NCBI GenBank assembly: GCA_021815935.1
Contig: JAKAZH010000001.1
Coordinates: forward strand, 1 to 40,968
From: Actinomycetes bacterium
GTDB lineage: Bacteria; Actinomycetota; Acidimicrobiia; Acidimicrobiales; Palsa-688
DNA: 40,968 bases
Direction: 5' to 3'
Positions within the stretch are counted from its first letter, which is position 1, and the number at the start of each line of letters is the position of its first letter. Shown here piece after piece: positions 16,035-23,339 of the stretch. The translations under genes were made by a program, and so were the position numbers. The notes beneath the pieces are model-generated. The model had not been told where the DNA came from. It did not search any database and worked only from the letters and a program-made list of their open reading frames with translations.

Positions 16035-16574
16035 GTGAGTGCAAGCGGTGGGAAAACGTCGACGGTAGCTTCGGACGCGGCTTCGTTGGCCTTGCGCCTT
16101 GCCGTCGGGCCGATGCTCGTCGCCCACGGGTACAACAAGGTCCGTGGCCCTGGCGGCATAGCGGGGACTACCCGATGGTTCGAGTCTCTCGGGCTTCGTC
16201 CGGCCGGCCTGCACGCCCGGGTCGCCGCTGCGACGGAGATAACAGCCGGCGCCCTCATGGCAGTCGGCGCCGCCAGCCCCTACCCTGCCGCCGCGACCGT
16301 CGGGCTGATGTTCACCGCAGCGAGAACGGACCACCGCGGCAAAGGTTTCTTCGTCTTCAAGGGCGGATGGGAGTACACGGGGTTGGTCGCTGCCGTGGCG
16401 GCTGTGATCGCGGCGCTCGGCCCGGGCCGCCTCTCCTACGACGCGGCGCGGGGGAGAAGTAGACGCGGCCTGCGCTGGGCGGCGCTTTCCATCGCGCTCG
16501 GGGTGTCGTCGGCGAGCGGTCTGCTGACCGCCTGCTACCGTCCCGAGGAAACCGAGCCGGCTTCCGGCGCCTGA
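16035..16574 (+). CDS. DoxX-family membrane protein
   Basis: A 179-aa protein with four hydrophobic segments and the DoxX opening RLAVGPMLVAHGYNKV, followed by GTTRWFESLGLRP and ATEITAGALMAVGA. The conserved stretch HRGKGFFVFKGGWEYTG is typical of actinomycete members. DoxX proteins are integral membrane proteins implicated in redox or oxidative-stress functions in some bacteria; the activity of this one is unknown. GTG 16035 is chosen on the -10 box. It is followed after 5 nt by the LigD-type polymerase gene, so the two are probably cotranscribed. A longer frame exists upstream but covers the promoter region. Confidence 0.8.
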   Translation: MSASGGKTSTVASDAASLALRLAVGPMLVAHGYNKVRGPGGIAGTTRWFESLGLRPAGLHARVAAATEITAGALMAVGAASPYPAAATVGLMFTAARTDHRGKGFFVFKGGWEYTGLVAAVAAVIAALGPGRLSYDAARGRSRRGLRWAALSIALGVSSASGLLTACYRPEETEPASGA

Positions 16575-16579
16575 CTACC

Positions 16580-17593
16580 GTGCCGTCACGCTCAGCGGAG
16601 CGCTCCGTCGTCGTCGAAGCGGCCGGACGGGAAGTAACGTTGAGCAACCCGGACAAAGTGCTCTTCCCCGAACGCGCCGAGACCAAGCTCGACCTTGTCG
16701 AGTACTACCTCGGGGTCGGCGAGGCAGTCATGGCCGCAATGGGTGGCCGGCCGGTGCTCATGCAGAGGTTCCCGAACGGCGCGGGCGGCCCGTCGTTTTT
16801 CCAGAAACGAGTCCCGGAGCACCGCCCGGAGTGGTTGCAGACCGTGGAGGTGACCACCCCGAACGGTACTGTGTCCCGGGCGCTCGTCGCAGCCGACATG
16901 GCCCACGTGATCTGGGCGGTCAACCTCGCATGCCTCGGGTTTCACGTCTGGGCGTACCAGGCCGGGGACGCCGAGCACGCCGACGAGCTTCGCGTCGACC
17001 TCGACCCTCCTGACGGGGCCGCATTCGAGATGGTCGCCGAAGCCGCGGACGAGGTTCGGTGCCTACTCAGCGGCCTTGGGTTCCAGGGCCGGCCGAAGAC
17101 GACAGGCAACCGGGGTATTCACGTCTACGTCCGGCTCAGCGCCGGCTGGACCGCTCTGCAGGTTCGAGCGGCGGCCGTTGCGCTCGCCAGGGAACTCGAA
17201 CGTCGCCGGCCCGACCTCTTTACCGCCTCGTGGTGGAAGGAGGGGCGCGGCCGGAGGGTTTTCGTCGACTTCAATCAGAACGCGCCGCATAAGACGATCT
17301 TCGGCGCGTGGTCGGTGCGGTCGCGGCCAGGCGCCCAGGTTTCTACACCTTTTCGCTGGGAGGAGCTCTCGACCATCCACCCTGACAATCTGACGATCGT
17401 CACCGTCCCTGCACGACTTGCGCAATCGGGCGATCCCTGGGCGGCCGCCGAACCGCAGAGCCTTCAGCCGCTGCTCGACTTGGCGGAAGCTGACCGCCTC
17501 GCCGGTCTCGCTGACGCCCCTTGGCCGCCCGTGTACCCGAAGATGCCCGGGGAGCCGACTAGGGTCGCGCCCAGCCGGGCCCGCCGGCAGTAG
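16580..17593 (+). CDS. Stand-alone LigD-type primase-polymerase (AEP) domain protein
   Basis: A 337-aa archaeo-eukaryotic primase-type polymerase equivalent to the polymerase domain of LigD, which fills gaps with NTPs during bacterial non-homologous end joining. The opening LSNPDKVLFPE and the phosphate-pocket region MQRFPNGAGG are typical. The metal-binding Asp pair is Asp140 and Asp142 in RVDLDPPD, the conserved His is His181 in TGNRGIHVYV, and the third Asp is Asp230 in VFVDFNQN. The ligase and phosphoesterase domains are absent, and no ku or ligase gene is adjacent. The length fits the domain on its own, so this is a split-gene form, not a truncation. It is convergent with the conjugation module, 41 nt from its last gene. 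Confidence 0.92.
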   Translation: MPSRSAERSVVVEAAGREVTLSNPDKVLFPERAETKLDLVEYYLGVGEAVMAAMGGRPVLMQRFPNGAGGPSFFQKRVPEHRPEWLQTVEVTTPNGTVSRALVAADMAHVIWAVNLACLGFHVWAYQAGDAEHADELRVDLDPPDGAAFEMVAEAADEVRCLLSGLGFQGRPKTTGNRGIHVYVRLSAGWTALQVRAAAVALARELERRRPDLFTASWWKEGRGRRVFVDFNQNAPHKTIFGAWSVRSRPGAQVSTPFRWEELSTIHPDNLTIVTVPARLAQSGDPWAAAEPQSLQPLLDLAEADRLAGLADAPWPPVYPKMPGEPTRVAPSRARRQ

Positions 17594-17634
17594 CGGGCGG
17601 TCCGGGCCGGCCGGCGACTCTGCGCGTTTCAAGT

Positions 17635-19146
17635 TCAACGTCGGTCGGCTCCTTCGACCATCCTGGCGAGACTGCGGTCTGCGTACCAGGGACGCAAAGC
17701 CAAACTGACGGGCGGCAGATGCCCGTACAGGAGCACCGCTTCACCCGGAGGAATGCGACGGAGACGGTCCGGCGGGGCGAGGCGCCGGTAGGCTGTCGAA
17801 GTCGATCGGGTCGTCCGGCCGCCTCTGCGATCCTGGGTCACGGTGGTTTCGCGAACGGCCTGCTCCCCGGCGAGACCCGACATCAGGTCGAGCGTCCCTA
17901 GATCGGATACACCGGACAAGAGGAGCTTGGCTCTGTGGTTGTTCGCTATCGTCCTCGCTCTCTCGTGGTCGTATCGCGCCGCCAGCTGCGCCAGGTCCTG
18001 GCATACAGTCACCAGCTGGATGCCGAGCCCTGCCGCAGTCGAAGCCAGCGTGTCGAGATCCGAGATCGGGGCGATGTTGGCGGCTTCGTCCAAGACCATG
18101 AGCAACGGCGGGTCGAGGGTCCGTCTGGAGGCACCGACCCGCTCGACTGCTTGCGCCACGACCAGCGACACGAGAGCAGCGAACAGCCCGGCGACCCTCG
18201 CCTGCTCGTGGCTCGGCCCGCAGAGGTAAAGGGTCCCGGAGCCATCGAAAAGTTCGCTCAGGTTTATATCGCACGTCGACGTCGATGCCGCGACGCTCGG
18301 ATCGGCGAATGGCATGAGTACAGTCTCGAGGGTTGTGCCGACGGAACTGCGGATCCGCTCGTCGCGGTTCGCGCACGCTGCGAGGGAGGAGGCTGCGCCG
18401 TCGTGGCCGGCCAGGACCAGAAGGTTTTGGGGTTCGCCAAACTCTCCACGATCGGTCCAGCGCACAACGTCGGCCATGCTCATCGAGGCCGATTCGGCAG
18501 CGAGCAGGAGCGGTGCCAGTTGCTTTGCTGCAGCGGTGTACCAGAACGCTGCGTCGGCGAGGCCCCGCCTGGCGGGTGTGGAGTCGACCAACCACGCGGC
18601 GACCTTCTGCGCGCCCGTCCAAGTGTCGCAAGCTGAAAGCGGCGACCAGCCGGTTCGAGGAGCGAGCCCAGACGACCGGGTTGGATCGAATACCCAACAG
18701 GTACCTAGACGGCTACGCCACCCGATAGTCGCTGCGGCAAGGTCGTCCTTGACCGAGGTGGCGATCACAGGGCCGTCCCATTCGAGCAGGGCCGGGATCG
18801 CGAGGCTCGTCGTCTTGCCCGACTGGGTCGGACCGACCACCAACACCGAATGGCGCTCCTCAGTTGCCACCAACCCGCCGCCGAAGCCGGATCGCCGTCC
18901 GAGGACCAGCCGCCGACCAGCACCTCCGCGAGGCAACGCCAAAGCTCTCAAATCGATCGACGAGGCCCAACGCGCTCCGCCTTTGGTACCGGCCGCCATC
19001 CTCGTTCGCCCCGCCGGCTTCCGCTTTGTCGGGCGGTGGACCGCTACAAATGCGGTCCGGAGAAGCGAGACGCCCGCAAAGGCGACGGCGGCGAGCGCCA
19101 AGTACAGCGCAGCTGATCCGATCCAGGTCAAGTTCGCGCCGGTCAT
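17635..19146 (-). CDS. VirD4/TraG-like type IV coupling protein
   Basis: A 503-aa membrane-anchored ATPase of the type IV coupling protein family, which brings relaxase-bound DNA to the secretion channel. There is one N-terminal helix (about residues 8-34), a basic linker, Walker A VGPTQSGKTTS at 104-114, a VIATSVKDDL segment typical of VirD4, Walker B LLMVLDEAAN at 348-357 and a downstream QDLAQL motif. The all-alpha domain lies between the Walker motifs. The start is ATG 19146, overlapping the upstream ATPase stop (ATGA). It is the last gene of the five-gene overlapping operon. Motifs are intact, so it should be able to hydrolyse ATP. Confidence 0.88.
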   Translation of the reverse strand: MTGANLTWIGSAALYLALAAVAFAGVSLLRTAFVAVHRPTKRKPAGRTRMAAGTKGGARWASSIDLRALALPRGGAGRRLVLGRRSGFGGGLVATEERHSVLVVGPTQSGKTTSLAIPALLEWDGPVIATSVKDDLAAATIGWRSRLGTCWVFDPTRSSGLAPRTGWSPLSACDTWTGAQKVAAWLVDSTPARRGLADAAFWYTAAAKQLAPLLLAAESASMSMADVVRWTDRGEFGEPQNLLVLAGHDGAASSLAACANRDERIRSSVGTTLETVLMPFADPSVAASTSTCDINLSELFDGSGTLYLCGPSHEQARVAGLFAALVSLVVAQAVERVGASRRTLDPPLLMVLDEAANIAPISDLDTLASTAAGLGIQLVTVCQDLAQLAARYDHERARTIANNHRAKLLLSGVSDLGTLDLMSGLAGEQAVRETTVTQDRRGGRTTRSTSTAYRRLAPPDRLRRIPPGEAVLLYGHLPPVSLALRPWYADRSLARMVEGADRR

Positions 19147-20438
19147 CGGATGGCCGCGTCCGTGTCGACCATCGCTCGCTCCGACGAGGACACGAGGTGT
19201 TCCACAAGGAATGACCGATCCCCGACCTTCCACAAAGCCACCCCCCTCGGCAGATGTGCGAGCGCCTCGGACTCAGTCGAGTTGAGACCGACGAGCGTCG
19301 CTGTCGCCGCCACTTCGGACGCGGATTGGGCGAAGCACACTCTCGTCTCCGAATCGGCCAGAAGGCCGTCCGCGATCTTGCGCTGCTTGGATCCGTCGTC
19401 GCCTAGGGCTCGAAGGTCGGAGAGGCGGTGCACGACGACGAGGTTCGAAACTCCGAGCGCGCGCGACAACTTGAAGGTCGCCTGGGTCCACCGCGCCGTC
19501 TCGAAGTCGGAGAGTATCGCCCACGCCTCGTCGAGGACCACCAGTCGCTTCGCCGGCCGCTCTACTGACAGCGATGCCTGCAACCAGGCCGTCGCGCAGG
19601 CCATGATCAAAGGCAGCGCGGCTGATGCGAACGTGGCGGAAAGGTCGATGACTACAAGCTGCCCGTCGATGCCTATACCATCGGTCGTCGGCCCGTCGAA
19701 CATCCCCGCAAGGTCGCCTCTGACCATTCGCCGCATCTCGGCCGCAACTGTCCTCGAGCTGGCAGCGAACGCTCCGGCCTCGAATCCGATCGGGCCTGGC
19801 GCGCCAGGATCAGGCGCCATCATCGCCTCGACAAGATGTGGGAGCGTCGGCCGCAGGAGATCCTTGGAGACCTGGCGAATCGCGACTTCGAGCGCAGCGC
19901 GCTCCTCAGGGTTGAGCGGTCTCGCGAGCGACGACGCAAGCAGGCTTGCCGCGAGCTCGAGCCTTGGCCGGACGCTCGCTTCGCACGTGGAATCACGTCC
20001 GTCGTGGCCCGACCCCCTTGCCGGGACGTCTAGCGGGTTGAGGCGGGTCGTCCCACCCGGAACTAGCGCTACCGGCCGGCACCCGAACGCTTGTGCCAGC
20101 GGCCCGTACTCCCCTTTCGGGTCCACGATCCACGCCTGGCGGCCGAACGCGAGCTGACGGGAAACGAACGTCTTGACAAACGTCGACTTGCCCCTGCCGA
20201 TCTGTCCCATGACCACGATGTTCGGGTTGGTGATCACCCCTTGGCGGTAGAGTTCCCACGGATCGAACCGGAACGGCCCGCCAAGCAGATCCCGTCCGAG
20301 CAAAGGGCCGCCGATGTCGAGCCCGCCACTTGAGACAAACGGGTACACGGACTGGAGATGGGCGGTAGTCGAGCGGTGCGCCGGCGGGGGCCTCATCGCG
20401 TCGCCTAGCGCAATCCCCGGCACAGCGGCATGGTCCAC
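19143..20438 (-). CDS. VirB4/TraC-like conjugation ATPase (C-terminal half)
   Basis: A 431-aa ATPase corresponding to the motor domain of VirB4. Walker A is MGQIGRGKSTF around 77-87, followed by IVDPKGEYGPLAQAFG (typical VirB4), Walker B RLVVLDEAWAIL around 298-309, and the sensor-like VVVHRLSDL and CFAQSASE segments. The VirB4 N-terminal domain is missing here and is probably supplied by the SCO6880-type protein encoded just upstream. Start GTG 20438 has GGAGG 7 nt before it and overlaps the previous gene by 34 nt; ATG 20396 is an alternative. It powers pilus or channel assembly at the membrane. Confidence 0.87.
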   Translation of the reverse strand: MDHAAVPGIALGDAMRPPPAHRSTTAHLQSVYPFVSSGGLDIGGPLLGRDLLGGPFRFDPWELYRQGVITNPNIVVMGQIGRGKSTFVKTFVSRQLAFGRQAWIVDPKGEYGPLAQAFGCRPVALVPGGTTRLNPLDVPARGSGHDGRDSTCEASVRPRLELAASLLASSLARPLNPEERAALEVAIRQVSKDLLRPTLPHLVEAMMAPDPGAPGPIGFEAGAFAASSRTVAAEMRRMVRGDLAGMFDGPTTDGIGIDGQLVVIDLSATFASAALPLIMACATAWLQASLSVERPAKRLVVLDEAWAILSDFETARWTQATFKLSRALGVSNLVVVHRLSDLRALGDDGSKQRKIADGLLADSETRVCFAQSASEVAATATLVGLNSTESEALAHLPRGVALWKVGDRSFLVEHLVSSSERAMVDTDAAIR

Positions 20439-21820
20439 GAGTACGCCTCCGCCTGGCGCCCGTAGAGGCAGCGCAACTCCACCCGGGCCGCCTGAGCGGC
20501 TTGCTCAAGGGCTGCGCACGCCGCTTCGAGTGCTTCGAGAGACTCCGCGCTCTCGGTGACATAACCGCTGAAGCGGTAGTCGCAGTGACCGTCGGCGAGT
20601 TCGAGCTCGCGGCGCAGCGCTCCTTCCGCTTCTTTCTCACGGCGCACGTTCGGCAGGAATCCTGCTTTCATCCGGAGTTGGGTGTCTGCCACATCGGCGG
20701 TGCGCGCCGATCGTGCCTGGCGGACAGCGCGCCTGGGCGGGACTGCTGCCATGACAACTGAAACCCGGCGGTTGGCCTTCGCCACGAGCAGCGGCGCCAG
20801 GAAGTTAGGGCCGACGTCCAATCGGGGCCAGTCGCTCACCCAGTAGGTTCGATACCAGGAATCGTCGGCTTGGATCTCCGACCAACCTTCACGAAGCGCA
20901 AGCGGCCAAGGTTCGCCGGGCTTGCCCGCCAGCAACTCGGCCAGCGCCGCCAGTTCGAGCGGTCCTGTTGGTCGAAGATCCACAGACCGCAGCTGGCCGT
21001 CCACGAAGCGCAGCTCCCGGCCGAGGATGTCGACAGCGCGTTGCCCAAGTGCAAGTCGTCGTCGGGGTGCGCGTGCGGACCCTACGGAAAGCGCAATCCA
21101 AGCGTCATGGCGTTCGATGAGCGGCGTCGCCTCCGCCACGAAACTGTGGTAGGCGTCCTGACTGGCGGTACCTCCCGGCAATGGCGCCACGACCTGTTTC
21201 GCGTGAGATTCCGGCGTGCTGCGCTGCAGCCATTGAATCCGGGCGACAGGGCTACCGGCACGTCCGAGTGCCGCAAGCACACTGCGCCATCCTTCGAGGC
21301 AGCTCGACTGATCTTCGGGGTCCAAAAGTGAGAACGGTGGTCCCTGAACCGCCAATACGGCAGCCATGGTGCCGGTTCTTTGATCTCTGACGACTCCGAC
21401 GGGCGGCCCTCCCGAGCTTACGGGTCGTTCGATGAGTGAAATGCCTGCGGGTGCGGTTCGGCTGGACTTCGACCTCGGGGCCATCGGGTGTCGGTCCGAG
21501 CCGTCGGGGTGGAGATACCGGCCTTTCGTAGGGATGTCGCTCAGCTTCGTGCGCCCCGCTTTACGCACAAGCCAGGCGCCGCCAACCTGTGCCCGCTCCA
21601 TTGCGGTGGCTTCGCCAAGCGGGATCAGGGACAGGGCCAATCCGACCAAGACGATCGCAGCGCCTGCCGGAGTGCCGGCGCGAGCACCGAGGGCGGCTCT
21701 CACCAGCAGGGCCACGACGCCGGCCGAGCACCCGGAAGCCAACTGCCCGGGAGTGACCCCGAGAAGGACACCTCGGCGTTCGAGCGGATTGAAGTGGTAG
21801 CGTGGATCTGGAACACTCAA
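20405..21820 (-). CDS. SCO6880-family conjugation protein (VirB4 N-terminal-like, PrgI-type helices)
   Basis: A 471-aa protein with the actinomycete SCO6880 opening: PDPRYHFNPLERRGVLLGVTP, then two hydrophobic helices (about residues 22-65, PrgI/VirB3-like), and a long soluble part that includes FSLLDPEDQSSCLEGWRSVLAALG and a Glu/Arg/Ala-rich helical C-terminus. No Walker motifs are present, so it is structural. The start is TTG 21820 with AGGAGG 9 nt upstream, overlapping the previous stop (TTGA). In related actinomycete elements this gene sits between a TrbL-like gene and a VirB4 ATPase, exactly as here. Its role is inferred from that context. Confidence 0.8.
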   Translation of the reverse strand: MSVPDPRYHFNPLERRGVLLGVTPGQLASGCSAGVVALLVRAALGARAGTPAGAAIVLVGLALSLIPLGEATAMERAQVGGAWLVRKAGRTKLSDIPTKGRYLHPDGSDRHPMAPRSKSSRTAPAGISLIERPVSSGGPPVGVVRDQRTGTMAAVLAVQGPPFSLLDPEDQSSCLEGWRSVLAALGRAGSPVARIQWLQRSTPESHAKQVVAPLPGGTASQDAYHSFVAEATPLIERHDAWIALSVGSARAPRRRLALGQRAVDILGRELRFVDGQLRSVDLRPTGPLELAALAELLAGKPGEPWPLALREGWSEIQADDSWYRTYWVSDWPRLDVGPNFLAPLLVAKANRRVSVVMAAVPPRRAVRQARSARTADVADTQLRMKAGFLPNVRREKEAEGALRRELELADGHCDYRFSGYVTESAESLEALEAACAALEQAAQAARVELRCLYGRQAEAYSWTMPLCRGLR

Positions 21821-22887
21821 CGCTGGGAGCCTCCTGTCGGCGGGGCGCCAGGGAAGTCGGCTGGGTGCTCTGCTATCGGCTGGGCGACTACCGGTTTGGC
21901 GACTAGCGCAGGCGTCGAAGCGGAGGAGCTTCGGGCGGCCATGATCAGCTGTGTCACAGGGTGGAACGGGGCACCGGCGATGGAGGTAGTCGCCCTCGCA
22001 GCAGCCCGGAAAGGCCGGTGGGACATGCCCTCCAAGTGTGAGATTGCAGAAGCCTCCACGACAGGCACAAGACGGTGCAAGGCGAAAGGAGCGAACCCGG
22101 CGAGCAGCAGTATCGCAGCCCCGGACAGCTGGGCGTCTGCAGTCGACTGGACGAAGGCCTCCATTCCTAGCACCACCGACACCACAATCACGAACTTTGA
22201 CATGATCAGTGCCACGAGGATCTCTACCATTCGCCGAGCCACGCTGAGCGTCGCCGGCCATATGAAACCGGTGAGTGCCAACGGCGTGAAGATCGTCGCT
22301 ACGTACACCGCCGCGGAGCGTACGACCAGCTCCAACCAAACCAGTACCGTCCCGATGATGGTCAGCAGAGCAAACAAGCCTTGTGCGAACAGCGGGATCC
22401 CGCCAAGCTCGCCTTGCGCTATCGCAGCGATGAAGCGCGTCGCTCGCCTGTCCGCCCCGGCGTCCAGAAACACGCGGCAGAGCTGGTCGACTACCTGAAC
22501 GCCAATGGCGACGACTTGCGACGCGGCGAAACCGGCGAGCACGGCGACTGGCAGCCCGACGAACCACACACGGACGAGGCGATGAGCGTCCTGGCGAAGG
22601 ACGGGTCCAATGCTCGCGGCGAGCAGAATGGGCAGGACCACGACGAGCGCAACCTGCTCCATCACGGTCAGCTCCTTTCGGAACCAGGCCGCCCCGACGC
22701 TCGGCGTGGTCGTGATATCAATCCGATGCCAAACCTGTGATACCAGCCAGCCCGAGGCGTGACCGAGCGACGTGGCGACAGCCGACAGCAGCGAATGCGC
22801 TGCAACGTTCGCGATAGCGCCCCCAGCGTTGCTTGCCTCGCATGCCAGGGGGAACGCGCACGCGAGCGTCCCGACGACTGAGCTCAT
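21817..22887 (-). CDS. TrbL/VirB6-like multi-pass conjugation membrane protein
   Basis: A 356-aa protein with about six hydrophobic helices: an N-terminal secretory-type segment (VVGTLACAFPLACEA), then VALVVVLPILLAASIGPV, VRVWFVGLPVAVLAGFAAS, LFALLTIIGTVLVWLELVVR and VEILVALIMSKFVIVVSVV, ending in a Pro/Ala-rich tail. RSAAVYVATIFTPLALTGFIWP resembles the conserved central region of TrbL/SCO6881 proteins, the presumed channel component of the inner membrane complex. The start is ATG 22887, overlapping the stop of the small upstream gene (ATGA). The open frame continues to 23211 only as the antisense-free shadow of that gene. Confidence 0.78.
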   Translation of the reverse strand: MSSVVGTLACAFPLACEASNAGGAIANVAAHSLLSAVATSLGHASGWLVSQVWHRIDITTTPSVGAAWFRKELTVMEQVALVVVLPILLAASIGPVLRQDAHRLVRVWFVGLPVAVLAGFAASQVVAIGVQVVDQLCRVFLDAGADRRATRFIAAIAQGELGGIPLFAQGLFALLTIIGTVLVWLELVVRSAAVYVATIFTPLALTGFIWPATLSVARRMVEILVALIMSKFVIVVSVVLGMEAFVQSTADAQLSGAAILLLAGFAPFALHRLVPVVEASAISHLEGMSHRPFRAAARATTSIAGAPFHPVTQLIMAARSSSASTPALVAKPVVAQPIAEHPADFPGAPPTGGSQR

Positions 22888-23198
22888 ATCTTGGCTCCCT
22901 GGCCCACCAGAAAGTCGACGATCCGGGGAGCGCCGCTGATGAGTATCGCCGCCAAACCTGACACCAGCACACCTTTGCGCCCGTTGTAGGCCTGCTGGTA
23001 GTTCTGGGAGAAATGCCCGAATGCCCACATGACGGCCCCTATCAGGACACCGGCCATCGCCGCCATCAGCGCCCAGCCGCCGAGGCCGTTCGTCAGGTTC
23101 TGCAGCACCGTGGCACCAGGAAGGTCCGAGATGTTCGGGGCGAGCGTCAAGCCGGGCGTGACCGAAGATGCCATTGAGAGCGGTGAAGCTAGGAACAT
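22884..23198 (-). CDS. Small two-helix membrane protein, DUF6112-like, first gene of the transfer operon
   Basis: A 104-aa protein: a possible N-terminal signal-like segment, a helix at ALMAAMAGVLIGAVMWAFGHF, a conserved loop SQNYQQAYNGRKGVLVSG, and a second helix ending DFLVGQGAKI. Size, topology and position in front of a TrbL-like gene match the DUF6112 proteins of actinomycete integrative elements, which are plausible pilin/VirB2-type subunits, though that function is inferred. GGAGGT lies 5 nt before ATG 23198, the best ribosome binding site of the module, and a full promoter lies in the AT-rich region upstream. Confidence 0.72.
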   Translation of the reverse strand: MFLASPLSMASSVTPGLTLAPNISDLPGATVLQNLTNGLGGWALMAAMAGVLIGAVMWAFGHFSQNYQQAYNGRKGVLVSGLAAILISGAPRIVDFLVGQGAKI

Positions 23199-23230
23199 GT
23201 TTGACCTCCAACCTTGGTTAGCCTGACTTA

Positions 23231-23280
23231 CAGAGTATTTCAGAGCATACCATACTTACCAAGTACATTTCAATACAGAG
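23231..23280. repeat. CAGAG iterations in the AT-rich control region
   Basis: CAGAG occurs at 23231, 23241 and 23276, the first two exactly 10 bp apart. The longer ACAGAGTA is repeated at 23230 and 23275. They flank the transfer-operon promoter and could be protein-binding iterons; an oriT accessory-protein site is possible. Confidence 0.35.
23244..23273 (-). promoter_or_regulatory. Promoter of the transfer operon with operator in the spacer
   Basis: On the minus strand TTGAAA (23273-23268) and TATGCT (23249-23244) are 18 bp apart, close to the sigma-70 consensus. The palindrome TACTT-ACC-AAGTA (23253-23265) fills the spacer, where a bound repressor would block the polymerase. The leader to the small membrane protein gene would be about 40 nt and includes GGAGGT. 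Confidence 0.6.
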
Positions 23281-23319
23281 TAACCAGAATCGGCGCTCCA
23301 CGAAGTAAACGTTTGAGGC

Positions 23320-23336
23320 TTGTATTTACATTACAA
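23320..23336 (+). promoter_or_regulatory. Relaxase promoter -10 (TACATT) under a palindrome
   Basis: TTGTA-N7-TACAA (23320-23336) overlies the -10 box TACATT (23327-23332), which ends 7 nt before the relaxase ATG at 23340. The site shares a TGTAyTT half-site with the palindrome in the transfer-operon promoter, suggesting one repressor could control both sides. Confidence 0.5.
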
Positions 23337-23339
23337 ATA

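Noticed and set aside
20405..22567. Reading the SCO6880-type gene from the far upstream in-frame start (720 codons)
   Set aside because: The extra region is the shadow of the TrbL-like gene; the TTG at 21820 with AGGAGG and the 4-nt overlap is a far better start.
23199..23339. AT-rich patch as a replication origin
   Set aside because: No Rep gene or DnaA-box array nearby; promoter and operator positions explain the composition better.
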